From: Pseudomonadota bacterium
GTDB lineage: Bacteria; Pseudomonadota; Gammaproteobacteria; Steroidobacterales; Steroidobacteraceae
DNA: 36,214 nucleotides
Assembly (NCBI GenBank): GCA_023428645.1
Contig: JAEYXD010000095.1
Location: forward strand, 1-36,214
Direction: 5' to 3'
Part shown: one piece after another, positions 8,805-17,525 of the stretch
Layout: each line of letters opens with the position of its first letter
How positions within the stretch are numbered: the stretch's first letter is position 1
Program-made: the position numbers and the translations under genes
The notes under the pieces: generated by a model
Databases searched by the model: none
What the model saw: the letters and a program-made list of their open reading frames with translations, nothing else
Told to the model about the DNA's origin: nothing

Positions 8805-9550
8805 GCCGTCAGCTCGATGATGCAGAACCACGCGTAGCGCCGCAGGAACGGCACGCTGCAGATCGCCTTGTCCGCGCTCCACACGAGCTTCGTGAGCAGC
8901 TTGTCGGGATCGGTCTTCGGCGAGACGAAGCCGAGCACCGGCGCGACGAAGCCGAAATACGTCACCTTCGAGGCTCGAAAGCCTTGCGCCATCTCGCGCA
9001 GATCGCGCGCCAGCAGCGGATGCTCGTCCGGCGTACGCAGCTCCGGCGTGCGCGCCCGGTACCAGTTCACGGCGGGATTGTGACCGAGCGGCTCGGCGAA
9101 GATCGCGATGCCGCCCTCGCGCAGCACCCGGCGCACCTCGCGCATCGAGCGCGGAATATCGAGGTGATGAACGATGCCGCTGCCCATCAACACATCGACG
9201 GACCGATCGGCAAAGCGCATCGATTCCGCGTTGTCGACGACGAACCTCGTATTCGTCAGCCCTTGGTGGGCGGCGATGCGCTGGGCGTTTGCGATCGCGA
9301 CGTCCGAGATGTCGATGCCGATCACTTCTTTCGCGATCGGCGCGAGCTCGAAGCCGAGGCTCGCGTTGCCGCAGCCGTATTCGAGCACGGTGCGGCCGCG
9401 GGCTTCCTCGGTCACCCGTTGTCGATAGAAGGCGAAGCCGTAGTCGATCGCCGAATAGAACCTGCCGGTGCGCTGCTCGCGCTCGGTGTCGTCCGAGAAC
9501 CGGAGATTGTGAAAGTCGCGCTCGCGCGCCCAACGTTCTGCTTGATCCAT
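8801..9550 (-). CDS. Class I SAM-dependent methyltransferase
   Basis: 249 residues with a Rossmann methyltransferase fold. Motif I is VLEYGCGNASLG (about 55-66), the acidic residue binding the SAM ribose is in VIGIDISD (about 77-83), and motif IV-like GSGIVHHLD is near 123-131, followed by EVRRVLREGGIAIFAEP. It resembles Methyltransf_11/25 enzymes. Its place between glycosyltransferase genes suggests O-methylation of a sugar or capping of the EPS unit, which is inference. GGGGAACGAA precedes the ATG. The gene follows the upstream transferase by 12 bp and overlaps the next one by 4 bp. Confidence 0.88.
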   Translation of the reverse strand: MDQAERWARERDFHNLRFSDDTEREQRTGRFYSAIDYGFAFYRQRVTEEARGRTVLEYGCGNASLGFELAPIAKEVIGIDISDVAIANAQRIAAHQGLTNTRFVVDNAESMRFADRSVDVLMGSGIVHHLDIPRSMREVRRVLREGGIAIFAEPLGHNPAVNWYRARTPELRTPDEHPLLARDLREMAQGFRASKVTYFGFVAPVLGFVSPKTDPDKLLTKLVWSADKAICSVPFLRRYAWFCIIELTA

Positions 9551-9562
9551 TTCGTTCCCCTA

Positions 9563-10873
9563 TCAGCCGATACGCGGCGCGTAGCTCTTGATGTCGTTCG
9601 CGCCGCAAGCACGCTCCCGAGCCCATCGATGCTGCACATGTGCGATCGCATGCTTGAGCCGCAAGCCGCGATCCTCCCAACGAAACAAGCTGCGCGCGAG
9701 ATGAAAGGCCCGATCCTGCAGGTCGTTCAGTCGGTCGAGGGCGTCGACGTTCGCGACGATGCCGGCAACGAGCTCGTCCAGGTCGGACGCCGCGATCATC
9801 GCTGCGCGCAACGGCGCAGGCAGCCCGGCCGCGGCGGCGGTCAAGGTCGCGACGGGCACGCGCGCAAAAAAATAGTCGAGAAACTTCAGCTTGAAGCCGC
9901 CGCCGATGAGCTCGGGCACGATCGCAATGCGAGCCTGATCGAGCAGCGGCGTCAGCTCCTCGACGAAGCCATGGAAGGTCGTCGCCTGGCAGCGGGCCTG
10001 CAAGCGCGCCTGCAGTTCGCTCGGAACGCCGCCGACGACATCGAGCTGAATCCCGTGCTCCCGAAACACCGGGTCCGCGCACTCGACGAAGCGCGCGAGA
10101 TTCTCCTGCTTTGGCTGCCAATGGAACGAGCCGACGATGACCACACGTCGCGGCGTCCATTCGCCGATGAAGCGCTCGTCGACGATCGGCCCGGCATAGC
10201 CGGGCGTCAGCGTGATCGCCTGCTCGCTCGGCAGCGAGACTTCCAGCGCCGCGAGATCCTCGTCGCTGATCGCGGAGACGAGATCGACGTTCGCGACGAC
10301 CTTGCGCTCCAGCAGCCGCACCTTGCGCGCGTTCTGCCACAGCGCGACACGACGGACGAGCGAGCCGCGCGCCTCGCGGGCCATCGCCGCCCACACGGCT
10401 GTTTCGTGATTGTGAGAGACGTGCACGAGCACCGTGCGCCGCACCGGCTGCGCGCGCACGTACGCGAGGCATCGGGGCAAGGCCCAACCGGTGCCATAGC
10501 CGTCGAGCACGATCGCATCCCATTCGGCGCAAAGCTGCTCTTCGAGCAGATCGGCATAGGCGCGCGTCGAATCGATCGCGGCGGCAATCGGCAGGCGGCT
10601 GAACATGGCCGCGACCTGACTGCCCTGGTCGCCGCCGACCGGCACGTAATCGACCTCGCATTCCGGCGGCGCCGCGTCGCCGCGGCCGAAGCCCAGGAAG
10701 CGCACGCTTGCACCGGACGCAGCCAGGGATTCGGCGAGCTTCGCCGAATACACCTTCGCGCCCGCATCGAGCGGATAAGGCATGAGCCGCCCGATCCAGA
10801 GGCACTTGATCTTGCCTCGGGCGGATCGCAGCGGCGAGGTTATCGAGCGGACACGATCCGTCACTTCATTCAT
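9563..10873 (-). CDS. GT4-like glycosyltransferase
   Basis: 436 residues. The N-terminus, CLWIGRLMPYPLDAGAKVYS, resembles the start of sugar transferases found with PEP-CTERM/EpsH1-type EPS loci (Stp1-like): a basic strand, then a proline-rich loop and DxGxK. HVSHNHE in the middle resembles an acceptor-side loop. The C-terminal domain has RVVIVGSFHWQPKQENLARF and IAIVPELIGGGFKLKFLDYF, which matches the donor-binding region of GT4 enzymes with a modified E-x7-E. It probably adds one sugar to the EPS unit. The ATG overlaps the stop of the acyltransferase gene as ATGA. The in-frame upstream extension is a shadow of that acyltransferase. Confidence 0.82.
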   Translation of the reverse strand: MNEVTDRVRSITSPLRSARGKIKCLWIGRLMPYPLDAGAKVYSAKLAESLAASGASVRFLGFGRGDAAPPECEVDYVPVGGDQGSQVAAMFSRLPIAAAIDSTRAYADLLEEQLCAEWDAIVLDGYGTGWALPRCLAYVRAQPVRRTVLVHVSHNHETAVWAAMAREARGSLVRRVALWQNARKVRLLERKVVANVDLVSAISDEDLAALEVSLPSEQAITLTPGYAGPIVDERFIGEWTPRRVVIVGSFHWQPKQENLARFVECADPVFREHGIQLDVVGGVPSELQARLQARCQATTFHGFVEELTPLLDQARIAIVPELIGGGFKLKFLDYFFARVPVATLTAAAAGLPAPLRAAMIAASDLDELVAGIVANVDALDRLNDLQDRAFHLARSLFRWEDRGLRLKHAIAHVQHRWARERACGANDIKSYAPRIG

Positions 10874-12000
10874 TGCACACTCACCGGGCTTGCAACGACG
10901 GGCCGCGGCCGCAGCCACTGACGCGCCCTGCGTGCAAGCATCACTTCGAAGAGCTTCCAGGACAGCCACGCGAGCGGAATCGCGATCGCGAGCGAGAGCA
11001 CCGTAAACACGACGAAGGCCGTTGCCTCGCCGTACTCCGGTGTCACGTACGTGACGGCGAGGCGCTTCGTGACCGCCATCACGAGCACGTGCCACAGATA
11101 CAAGCTGTAGCTGATCGTGCCGAGGAACTGAAACGTCGGCCCGTTCAGGAACGCGACCTGCCTGCTGCTGTTCAGGCATACGCTCGCGAACATGTGCAGC
11201 GAGGCGAGAAACGCGAGCGCCGCGGCCACCCAGCGGCCATCGACAAGGAAGGCCGTGAGCGTATCGGTCGCGTGCTCGTGCTCGCCGCTGCCGATCGAGC
11301 GCCACGAGATCAGGAACACGAGCAGGCTGACGAGCGGCCACTTCAGCCAGCGGGCATGCGCGGCGAACGCATCGCGATACTTGAACACGAGCACGCCCGT
11401 GACGAAGAACATCGCGCGCGGATACATACAGATGAACAGCGCGGCCGGTATCGCCCACACTGCCGTCACCCAGACGGACCCCGGTGCACGACGGTACGCA
11501 AGCGCCCCGAGCGCCGCCGTCAGATAGAACACCCATTCGTACGTCAGGCTCCACGAGCCGATGTGGATGAGCGGCAGGGGCGCGAGCGGCGGCAGCAGCA
11601 ACAGGTTCGCGATGAAGATCCACGCGCCTTCGACGAAGCTCACGTCCGCGAACACCTTCATCCGAAAGGCAACGCAGATCACCGTCACCGCGAGCAGCGC
11701 GGGTATCCACGCCGTGAAGATGCGCAGGATCCGGTCGACGATGAAGCGCCCGACGTTTTCGTGCCGCAGCAGGCTGCCGAGAATGACGAATCCGCTGATC
11801 ATGAAGAACATGTCCACGCCGAAGCTGAGCGAGGCCCACAGATGATGCGTCGCGTCCGCGAGCGGCGTGCCGCCGGGCCACGCGATCACGCCGGCGCTGC
11901 CGAGATGGAATACGAGGACGAACATCGCGCACAGGCCGCGGTAGCCATTCAGCGTGAAATTGAAGTCCGTGCGCGCGTCTCGCGAGAGATGACCTTGCAT
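10870..12000 (-). CDS. Acyltransferase 3 family membrane protein
   Basis: 376 residues, about ten hydrophobic helices, matching the Acyl_transf_3 family (OafA/YrhL-like, PF01757). These inner-membrane enzymes add acetyl or other acyl groups to surface sugars. The N-terminal signature is present: LNGYRGLCAMFVLVFHLG with Arg21 and His32, equivalent to the essential R/H pair of this family. The ATG at 12000 has GAAGGG eight bases upstream. A GTG at 12009 (MPAMQGH) is also in frame but lies too close to that ribosome site. Placement inside the EPS locus points to O-acylation of the repeat unit; the acyl group is unknown. The stop overlaps the next gene by 4 bp. Confidence 0.88.
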   Translation of the reverse strand: MQGHLSRDARTDFNFTLNGYRGLCAMFVLVFHLGSAGVIAWPGGTPLADATHHLWASLSFGVDMFFMISGFVILGSLLRHENVGRFIVDRILRIFTAWIPALLAVTVICVAFRMKVFADVSFVEGAWIFIANLLLLPPLAPLPLIHIGSWSLTYEWVFYLTAALGALAYRRAPGSVWVTAVWAIPAALFICMYPRAMFFVTGVLVFKYRDAFAAHARWLKWPLVSLLVFLISWRSIGSGEHEHATDTLTAFLVDGRWVAAALAFLASLHMFASVCLNSSRQVAFLNGPTFQFLGTISYSLYLWHVLVMAVTKRLAVTYVTPEYGEATAFVVFTVLSLAIAIPLAWLSWKLFEVMLARRARQWLRPRPVVASPVSVQ

Positions 12001-12012
12001 GGCGGGCACCCT

Positions 12013-12963
12013 TCAGTGAGACCCGAACGCACGGACGTACGCGCGTGCGGCCTCGGGCCGGCGGCCGTCGGACAGCTTCGAGTCGAACAGCGGCGCCTTG
12101 AAGTCCCAGTAGTTGTGATACGCGACGTCATGGGCGGCAATCCACTTTGCCATCTGTTCGATGAAGTACGGATCGTCGTCGCCGCCGTGCGTATCCTTGC
12201 CCTGGCCGGTGCCCCATTCGGGATAGGACATCGGCTTGCCATGCTCGGCCGCGAAGCGTCGATGCCATTCGAGCCCGTGCGGCGCGCGCATGCGCTGCTC
12301 CCAGCGCTCCCGCGGCGTCACGTTCGCGCGATTCATGTTGTTGTAGAAATCCAAGCCGATGATGTCGACGTAGTCGTCGCCGGGATAGGCGTTCTCGGCC
12401 CGGAATGAGCTCCAGCCGCCGGCCGCCGTCCAATCGAACTTGAAGGCCGCGCCAGGCACCGAGCGCATCGCGGTCACGATGCGCCGCCAATAGGCGATCC
12501 AGCTCTGCGGATCGTGCTTCGCGGCCCACGGATACCAATCGGCGTTGAATTCCCAGCCGATGCGCACGATCGCGTTGCCGTAGCCGTTCTCGATGAGCTT
12601 GCTCGCGTAGGTCGCAAACAGGTGATCGAACTTGCCGGCCGCGCCGTCCGCGAGCGTCGCCGACCTGTCGTCGGGGAGCATCGGCAGCGAATACACGACG
12701 TGCTTGCGGCCCGCCTTCGACCAGCACCTCACGCCCCACGTCGTGCCCTTCGACAGCACGTTCCAGGAGATGAACTCGAGCGTTTGATCGACACGGCGGC
12801 CGAGCCAGCGCTCGTAGGCTTCCAAGCGCTTGACGCCGTCGCAGCCCGCGCCGAGATACACGCCCGCCGGCGTGGACCGCGCGTGCGCCGGACCCGCGAC
12901 GAACAAGGTGGACAGCACCAGCGCAGCGCCGATGCGCACCCCGGATGCGAGCGCGGCCATCAT
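12013..12963 (-). CDS. Secreted GH26-like glycoside hydrolase of the EPS locus
   Basis: 316 residues with a signal peptide (hydrophobic 9-25, cleavage near AHA-RS). The mature part reads as a TIM-barrel hydrolase of the GH26/clan GH-A kind: VRIGWEFNADWYPWAA near 133-147 offers Glu138 as candidate acid/base, and SYPEWGTG near 246-253 offers Glu249 as candidate nucleophile. FKFDW and VDIIGLDFYNN mark intervening strands. Two Cys (41 and 80) are shared with its paralog at 33088-34080 and may pair. The enzyme probably cuts or trims the EPS made by this locus, a common arrangement; the linkage is not known. The gene starts with an ATGA overlap on the GT2 stop. The frame is open upstream, but that part is antisense-like shadow of the GT2 gene. 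Confidence 0.75.
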   Translation of the reverse strand: MMAALASGVRIGAALVLSTLFVAGPAHARSTPAGVYLGAGCDGVKRLEAYERWLGRRVDQTLEFISWNVLSKGTTWGVRCWSKAGRKHVVYSLPMLPDDRSATLADGAAGKFDHLFATYASKLIENGYGNAIVRIGWEFNADWYPWAAKHDPQSWIAYWRRIVTAMRSVPGAAFKFDWTAAGGWSSFRAENAYPGDDYVDIIGLDFYNNMNRANVTPRERWEQRMRAPHGLEWHRRFAAEHGKPMSYPEWGTGQGKDTHGGDDDPYFIEQMAKWIAAHDVAYHNYWDFKAPLFDSKLSDGRRPEAARAYVRAFGSH

Positions 12964-14117
12964 TGGCTCGCTCCCGTACGAATCGAGGCAGCCGGCGTCC
13001 AGGTCTGGAAGCGCTCGCCACGCAACGAACGCCACACGCCGACGCCCGCGCCGGCGAGCGCCGTGAGCAGATCGACGATCTGGGCGAACGGCTTCACGCC
13101 GCGCGTGCCGAGCGCGAACCCGATCGCACCGAGGCCTGCGAGCCCCAGCGCGAGCAGCGGCGCGCCAGCAGCGACGAGTGCACCGAGAAACGCGAGGGCG
13201 GCGGCGGCGAGGAAATAGATGGACAACCAGCGCAGGAACTTGTGCGAGAGGTACTTGTAGCGCGTCAGCGCGTCGAGCCGACGCAGCTTCGGCCAGAGCA
13301 GGCGATGCACGTTGAAGGCCTGGCACGCGATGCGCACCTTGCGATTGAATTCTTCGCCGGACTTCGTCACCGACTCTTCGTACGCGCGCACGTCCCGCGC
13401 CTGGATCAGCCGATAGCCTTCGATGATCGTCATCAGCGACACGTACATGTCGTCGATGATGTGATCCGGCGGTGCGCGGCGCAGATGACGGCGGATCGCG
13501 AACACCGAGCCGTCGGCACCCATCATCGAGCCGGTCGCGGACTCCAGGCGCTTGAGCGCCTCCTCGAAACGCCAGTACAGCGAGCCGGAGGCGGCGGTGA
13601 TGGACGCATCGCTGTTCGTGTACGTGAGATTGCCGCACACGCAGCCGACCTGCGGGTCCGCGAAATGGCGGCGCAAGTCGTCGAGACACTCGGGATCGAG
13701 CATCACGTTCGCGTCGGTGAAGACGATGACGTCCGCGCTCGCACGGGCCGAGAGCAGATTCATGCCGTAGGTCTTGCCGTGGCGCTCGCCCGAGACGTGC
13801 AGGTCGATCTCATGCGCGTGGCGCCCCAGGATTTCGCTCGTTCGATCCGAGGCGGCGTCTACATATATATGTATGGGCAGCCCGGGCTCGCGCTCCCGCA
13901 GGGCGAGCAAGTTGCGGAGCTTTTGCTCGATCACCCGCTCCTCGTTGTAGGCGCACATGCAGATCGCGAACGTCAGGGGCTGAGCGCGCGCCGCGGGCCG
14001 GCCACGATGCTCGCCGCGCAATTTGCGAATGACCCAGAGCGAGAGCGGATACGTCACGAACGGATGCATCGCGATCAGCGCGCAGGCGGTGGCAATGATG
14101 AACAACGTCAGGACCAT
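12960..14117 (-). CDS. Membrane GT2 glycosyltransferase
   Basis: 385 residues. It has one N-terminal helix (about 2-30), a GT2 catalytic domain, then two C-terminal helices near 290-345. Catalytic motifs: FAICMCAYNEE at 50-60, YVDAASDRTSE at 85-95, FTDANVMLD at 133-141 (metal site), and IIDDMYVSL at 220-228 (general base region), followed by RKVRIACQAFN in place of the usual QxxRW. Processive and non-processive relatives share this shape. It would transfer a sugar at the inner membrane for EPS assembly. It overlaps the upstream OpgC-like gene by 10 bp and the downstream hydrolase by 4 bp. Confidence 0.87.
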   Translation of the reverse strand: MVLTLFIIATACALIAMHPFVTYPLSLWVIRKLRGEHRGRPAARAQPLTFAICMCAYNEERVIEQKLRNLLALREREPGLPIHIYVDAASDRTSEILGRHAHEIDLHVSGERHGKTYGMNLLSARASADVIVFTDANVMLDPECLDDLRRHFADPQVGCVCGNLTYTNSDASITAASGSLYWRFEEALKRLESATGSMMGADGSVFAIRRHLRRAPPDHIIDDMYVSLMTIIEGYRLIQARDVRAYEESVTKSGEEFNRKVRIACQAFNVHRLLWPKLRRLDALTRYKYLSHKFLRWLSIYFLAAAALAFLGALVAAGAPLLALGLAGLGAIGFALGTRGVKPFAQIVDLLTALAGAGVGVWRSLRGERFQTWTPAASIRTGASQ

Positions 14118-15313
14118 GCTCGATCAACGACTCTCTGGGTGGGCGGTACGGGCGACAGCGCCGCGCCGTCGACCACGTCGTGAATGACGGGTGCCGGCCG
14201 CTTCGCCCGCTCGCCACGCCAGGGCTCGGAGCGAATCCACGCCATCAGCACCGCGAACAGGCAGATCAGCAGCACGACCACGACGCCGGCCAGGAACACG
14301 CCCAGCGTCGTAATGCTCGATGCGTTCGCGAGCACACCGACGCTCGCATACACGACGACCGTGCTCATGCAGAAACATTCCAGTGAAAACTGCCCGATGC
14401 GGCCCACGGCGCGCATCGGCAGCGAGCGCTGCGCGGCTGCCGTGCGTGGCATGGCGTTGATCACGAATACGATCGAGACGAGGAAATGGAGCAGGCGCAG
14501 CGGTTCGAGCCGTTCCTTGTCGATGCCGGCGATCTCGAACGCACCGATGAACGGCAGCGCGGTGCCAGTCTTGTCGGCCGCCTTGATCGCGAACGCGACC
14601 AGGAGCAGCGCGCCCGAGCCGAGCAGCATCGCCGGCCGTCGCGTCGCCGCTTCCATGCGCGCGAACACGTTGCCGACACTGCACAGCATGCCGAGCACGA
14701 ACGCGAACTGCCAGGCGAAGGGATTGAAGTGCCACGTGGCGAGATTGAGTGACGGATTCACCTGGACGGCGACCCAGATCGCGCCGGACACGAGGAGCGC
14801 GGCCAGCATGCTCACGCGCGCCAGCAGCAGGAACAGGGGCGCGGCGAGCAGCAGCACGACATACAGCTGCAGGATCTCGAAGAACATCGGCGCGGATTGC
14901 AGGGTCAGGAACTCCACCCATGCCGCGGCGGCGTCTGCCCCGACGAGATCGGTGAGCTGCGCGGCCGCGACGATCGAGGGACCCCCGAAGGGCGTGCCGA
15001 ACAACAGCGCGAGCACGACGCATAGCGTGAGCAGATTCGCGACGTAGATCTGCCAGGCCCGATGAGCGGCGCGCGCCTGCAGCAGCCATGGACCCCGCGA
15101 GTCCAAGGTGCGGACGTAGACGAGCCCGATCAGGAACCCCGAGAAAAAGACGAAGAACTCCGCGGCGCTCGACCAGCCGATGCGCGTCCACGTGAGGAAT
15201 GGCAGCGCAAAGCTGTCGGGCGCGAGCAGTTCGGCGACGGCGCCGAGATGATCGAGCGCGATCATCAGGATTCCCAGGCCGCGAATGACATCGATGCGAA
15301 CGTCACGTCGCAT
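14108..15313 (-). CDS. OpgC-like membrane acyltransferase
   Basis: 401 residues with about ten membrane helices. The N-terminus RRDVRIDVIRGLGILMIALD followed by HLG, then EFFVFFSGFLIGLVY, is typical of the OpgC family (PF10129), whose Rhodobacter member succinylates periplasmic glucans. Family members elsewhere modify surface polymers. Here the gene sits between the Wzy-like polymerase and a GT2 inside the EPS locus, while opgGH lies about 10 kb away. The substrate could therefore be the EPS or the periplasmic glucan. It overlaps the polymerase gene by 11 bp and the GT2 gene by 10 bp, so it is co-translated with EPS genes. That favours EPS as the target. Confidence 0.82.
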   Translation of the reverse strand: MRRDVRIDVIRGLGILMIALDHLGAVAELLAPDSFALPFLTWTRIGWSSAAEFFVFFSGFLIGLVYVRTLDSRGPWLLQARAAHRAWQIYVANLLTLCVVLALLFGTPFGGPSIVAAAQLTDLVGADAAAAWVEFLTLQSAPMFFEILQLYVVLLLAAPLFLLLARVSMLAALLVSGAIWVAVQVNPSLNLATWHFNPFAWQFAFVLGMLCSVGNVFARMEAATRRPAMLLGSGALLLVAFAIKAADKTGTALPFIGAFEIAGIDKERLEPLRLLHFLVSIVFVINAMPRTAAAQRSLPMRAVGRIGQFSLECFCMSTVVVYASVGVLANASSITTLGVFLAGVVVVLLICLFAVLMAWIRSEPWRGERAKRPAPVIHDVVDGAALSPVPPTQRVVDRAWS

Positions 15314-16559
15314 GTCGCGCCTCGGACGTGCGTGAGTTCGGCAACAGCAGCACGCTGAGCAGCAGGCCGGTCAGCGTTGGCGAGTACGCCCCGTTCATGA
15401 ACGTGCATACGGTGATCGCGATCTGCAGGATGCGCGGCGCCCCATTGCTGTAGATGCAGAAGAACAGGTAGCCGAAGTACATGAGGCCGCCGAGCACGCC
15501 GAACTCGAAGACGATCTTCGTGAACGCCATCTGTGCCGCCGTGTAGCCGACGGACGCGCTTTCGAACGAGCCCGCGCCATGCCCGAACAGCGCCGCCGTC
15601 GTGGAGGGCCAGAGCCGATCCGCGAACAGATCCTGCCACCCGACGAAGCGGGCGAAGCCGCTCGAACCCGTGTGTTCGAACTCATCGAAGCGGTCGGTGA
15701 TGACCGTGAGATTCAGCGGCTCCGCGAGCAACAGGATGAGGCCCAGCAGCACGACGCCACGACCGATCAGGTCCCAGCGCCCGTGCATCACGACGAGGAT
15801 CGGCAGCGATACCGCCAGAATCATGAGACCCGTGCCCGAGTAAGCGACGATCATCGCGACGACGTACGTGCCGAGACGCATGAGCCGCGAGCGGCCGCAT
15901 AGCTCCGCGATGAAGCCGATCGCGCACACCTGGCTGAACACGGACGGCTCGAGCATGACGAACGCCGTCGAGCGGTACAGGGGCGAGCCGTAGTACAGCG
16001 TCGTGATGTTGTTGTAGCCCTTCGTCTGGAAGCTGTCGGGTACGAGGTTCTCGATCGGGAACGTGAGCATGTCGTTGCCCGCGAACTGGATCAGGAACTG
16101 CACGATGCCGAGGATCGCGACGAGCAGCGTGAGATTGCAGAAGAACCGCAATGCATCGGCCATCGTCACCGCGTCCGTGCGGGTCGTGAAAACGTAGGTG
16201 GACGTCAGTGCCGTCATCATCACGAACGACGTCGTCGAGAACGAGTCCGGACGCATCACCTGCATCAAGCCGAGCGTCGCGAGCATCGTGAAAAAGAACG
16301 CGAGCCGGCGCGCTTCGAACTGCAGTTGGCCCGTGATGAAACCGTAGCCGAGCATCGCGAACGTCAGCGGGTACAGGATGCCGATGCCGCCTGCGGCGAG
16401 CGGCGGCAGGCCGATCTTCGCGAGCAGCGTCGTGCCGACGAGCGGCGTGAAGACGATCAGCCGCGTCTGCCACGCCGGCAGCGTCGTGCCGTACATGGGA
16501 TCGTAGCGCGACTCGGCGGCCGGCCGAGGCGCGGCCGTGCCCGTCAATACGGCCGTCAT
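15303..16559 (-). CDS. Wzy/O-antigen-ligase-like EPS polymerase
   Basis: 418 residues with at least ten hydrophobic segments and one long periplasmic-like loop (about 180-215, TFPIENLVPDSFQTKGYNN onwards). This is the layout of Wzy/WaaL-type proteins (O-antigen ligase domain, PF04932). It would join lipid-linked repeat units in the periplasm. GHGAGSFESASVGYTAAQMA near 315-335 resembles the second conserved loop of the family. A purine-rich stretch (GGGGAGAGGAGG) precedes the ATG, so translation initiation should be strong. There is a 67-bp gap to the upstream EpsG-type gene, the longest gap among the contiguous EPS genes after EpsB, and an 11-bp overlap with the OpgC-like gene. It is the only polymerase candidate here. 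Confidence 0.78.
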   Translation of the reverse strand: MTAVLTGTAAPRPAAESRYDPMYGTTLPAWQTRLIVFTPLVGTTLLAKIGLPPLAAGGIGILYPLTFAMLGYGFITGQLQFEARRLAFFFTMLATLGLMQVMRPDSFSTTSFVMMTALTSTYVFTTRTDAVTMADALRFFCNLTLLVAILGIVQFLIQFAGNDMLTFPIENLVPDSFQTKGYNNITTLYYGSPLYRSTAFVMLEPSVFSQVCAIGFIAELCGRSRLMRLGTYVVAMIVAYSGTGLMILAVSLPILVVMHGRWDLIGRGVVLLGLILLLAEPLNLTVITDRFDEFEHTGSSGFARFVGWQDLFADRLWPSTTAALFGHGAGSFESASVGYTAAQMAFTKIVFEFGVLGGLMYFGYLFFCIYSNGAPRILQIAITVCTFMNGAYSPTLTGLLLSVLLLPNSRTSEARHAT

Positions 16560-16626
16560 GCCTCCTCTCCCCAGGGGAGAAGCGCGATTTCGTGCTGCTG
16601 AAAACGTAACTCAACCATCGCGACGC

Positions 16627-17499
16627 TCAGTCGTTGATCACCGACCCGAGAATCGTCGCGCCCGCTGGCGCAAGCCGAGCCTTCGTCGCTTCCACATCCG
16701 CGAGCCGCGTCTGATTCCGCCGCGCCACGAGCAAGTACCCGCCCGCGCGCGCCGCGATCATCGGCGCATCCGCGTACTCGAGCGCGGGCGGCGTGTCGAA
16801 GATCACCACATCGAAGCACTCCTGGGCGAGATCGACGAGATAGCGCAGGCCACGGCTGCTCAACAGCTCATGCGGATTCGGCGGCACGGGTCCCGCGCAC
16901 AACACCGCCAGGCCGTTCAACTGCGCGATCGTGACGACCGCCTTGTCCACCGTGCAGCGGCCAATCAGCACGTCCGCGAGCCCCACCTCGGCCGAAATTC
17001 CGAAGAGCGTGTGCTGCGTCGGACGGCGGAAATTCGCATCCAGCAGCAGCGTGCGCTCCCCGAGCTGCGCGAAGCTCACGGCCAGGTTCGCCGCGAGCGT
17101 GCTCGCTCCCGCGCCGCCGCGCGCCGCGCCGATCGCGAGTGTCTTGCGGCCGTGATCGAACCAGCGCAGCGCGAGCTGGCTGCGCAGGATGCGGAACGTC
17201 TCCGCCGGCAAGCCGAACGGCTGATAGGCGCTGACGAGCATCGGGTTCAACCCGCTTTCGCCGCGCCGGATGTACGTGTAATTGAACTGCCGTGCGAGCG
17301 CGCGCTGCACGTCGTCGTCGTTCACGAGCCCCAGGCTGCGCGCCGCTTCGCCGAAACGCAGACCTTGCTTGCGCTGTAGCGCCACGACACGGCGAATGTC
17401 GTGCTCGGTCAGCCTGCCTGCTTCGGACAGCAGCTCACCGATCGGCCGATGCGGAGCGCTCGGGCCCGACTGCGAAGGCGGTAGCGGATTGATGGCCAT
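16627..17499 (-). CDS. epsG: EpsG-type chain-length ATPase with degenerate P-loop
   Basis: 290 residues. Residues 19-77 (IGELLSEAGRLTEHDIRRVV onwards) form an N-terminal domain like that of type II secretion ATPases, which is typical of the EpsG/TIGR03029 family. Residues 105-290 are a BY-kinase/ParA-like ATPase: the P-loop position reads AARGGAGASTLAANLA (125-140), Walker A' is LLLDANFRRP (151-160), and Walker B is VVIFDTPP (231-238). The P-loop lysine is replaced by Ala132 and the signature lysine by Arg127, so phosphotransfer may be weak or lost. No C-terminal tyrosine cluster exists; the protein ends ILGSVIND. It should partner EpsF in controlling polymer length and lies 26 bp after it. 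Confidence 0.82.
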   Translation of the reverse strand: MAINPLPPSQSGPSAPHRPIGELLSEAGRLTEHDIRRVVALQRKQGLRFGEAARSLGLVNDDDVQRALARQFNYTYIRRGESGLNPMLVSAYQPFGLPAETFRILRSQLALRWFDHGRKTLAIGAARGGAGASTLAANLAVSFAQLGERTLLLDANFRRPTQHTLFGISAEVGLADVLIGRCTVDKAVVTIAQLNGLAVLCAGPVPPNPHELLSSRGLRYLVDLAQECFDVVIFDTPPALEYADAPMIAARAGGYLLVARRNQTRLADVEATKARLAPAGATILGSVIND

Positions 17500-17525
17500 G
17501 TGGCGTCCAGTGTCGTTTGGAGTTG

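Noticed and set aside
8984..10921. Long plus-strand open frame across methyltransferase and GT4-like genes
   Set aside because: It spans two real minus-strand genes and their junction. The composition is typical of GC-rich antisense frames.
16560..16626. Possible separate promoter between EpsG-type and Wzy-like genes
   Set aside because: The gap is only 67 bp, and I found no -35/-10 pair beyond chance.
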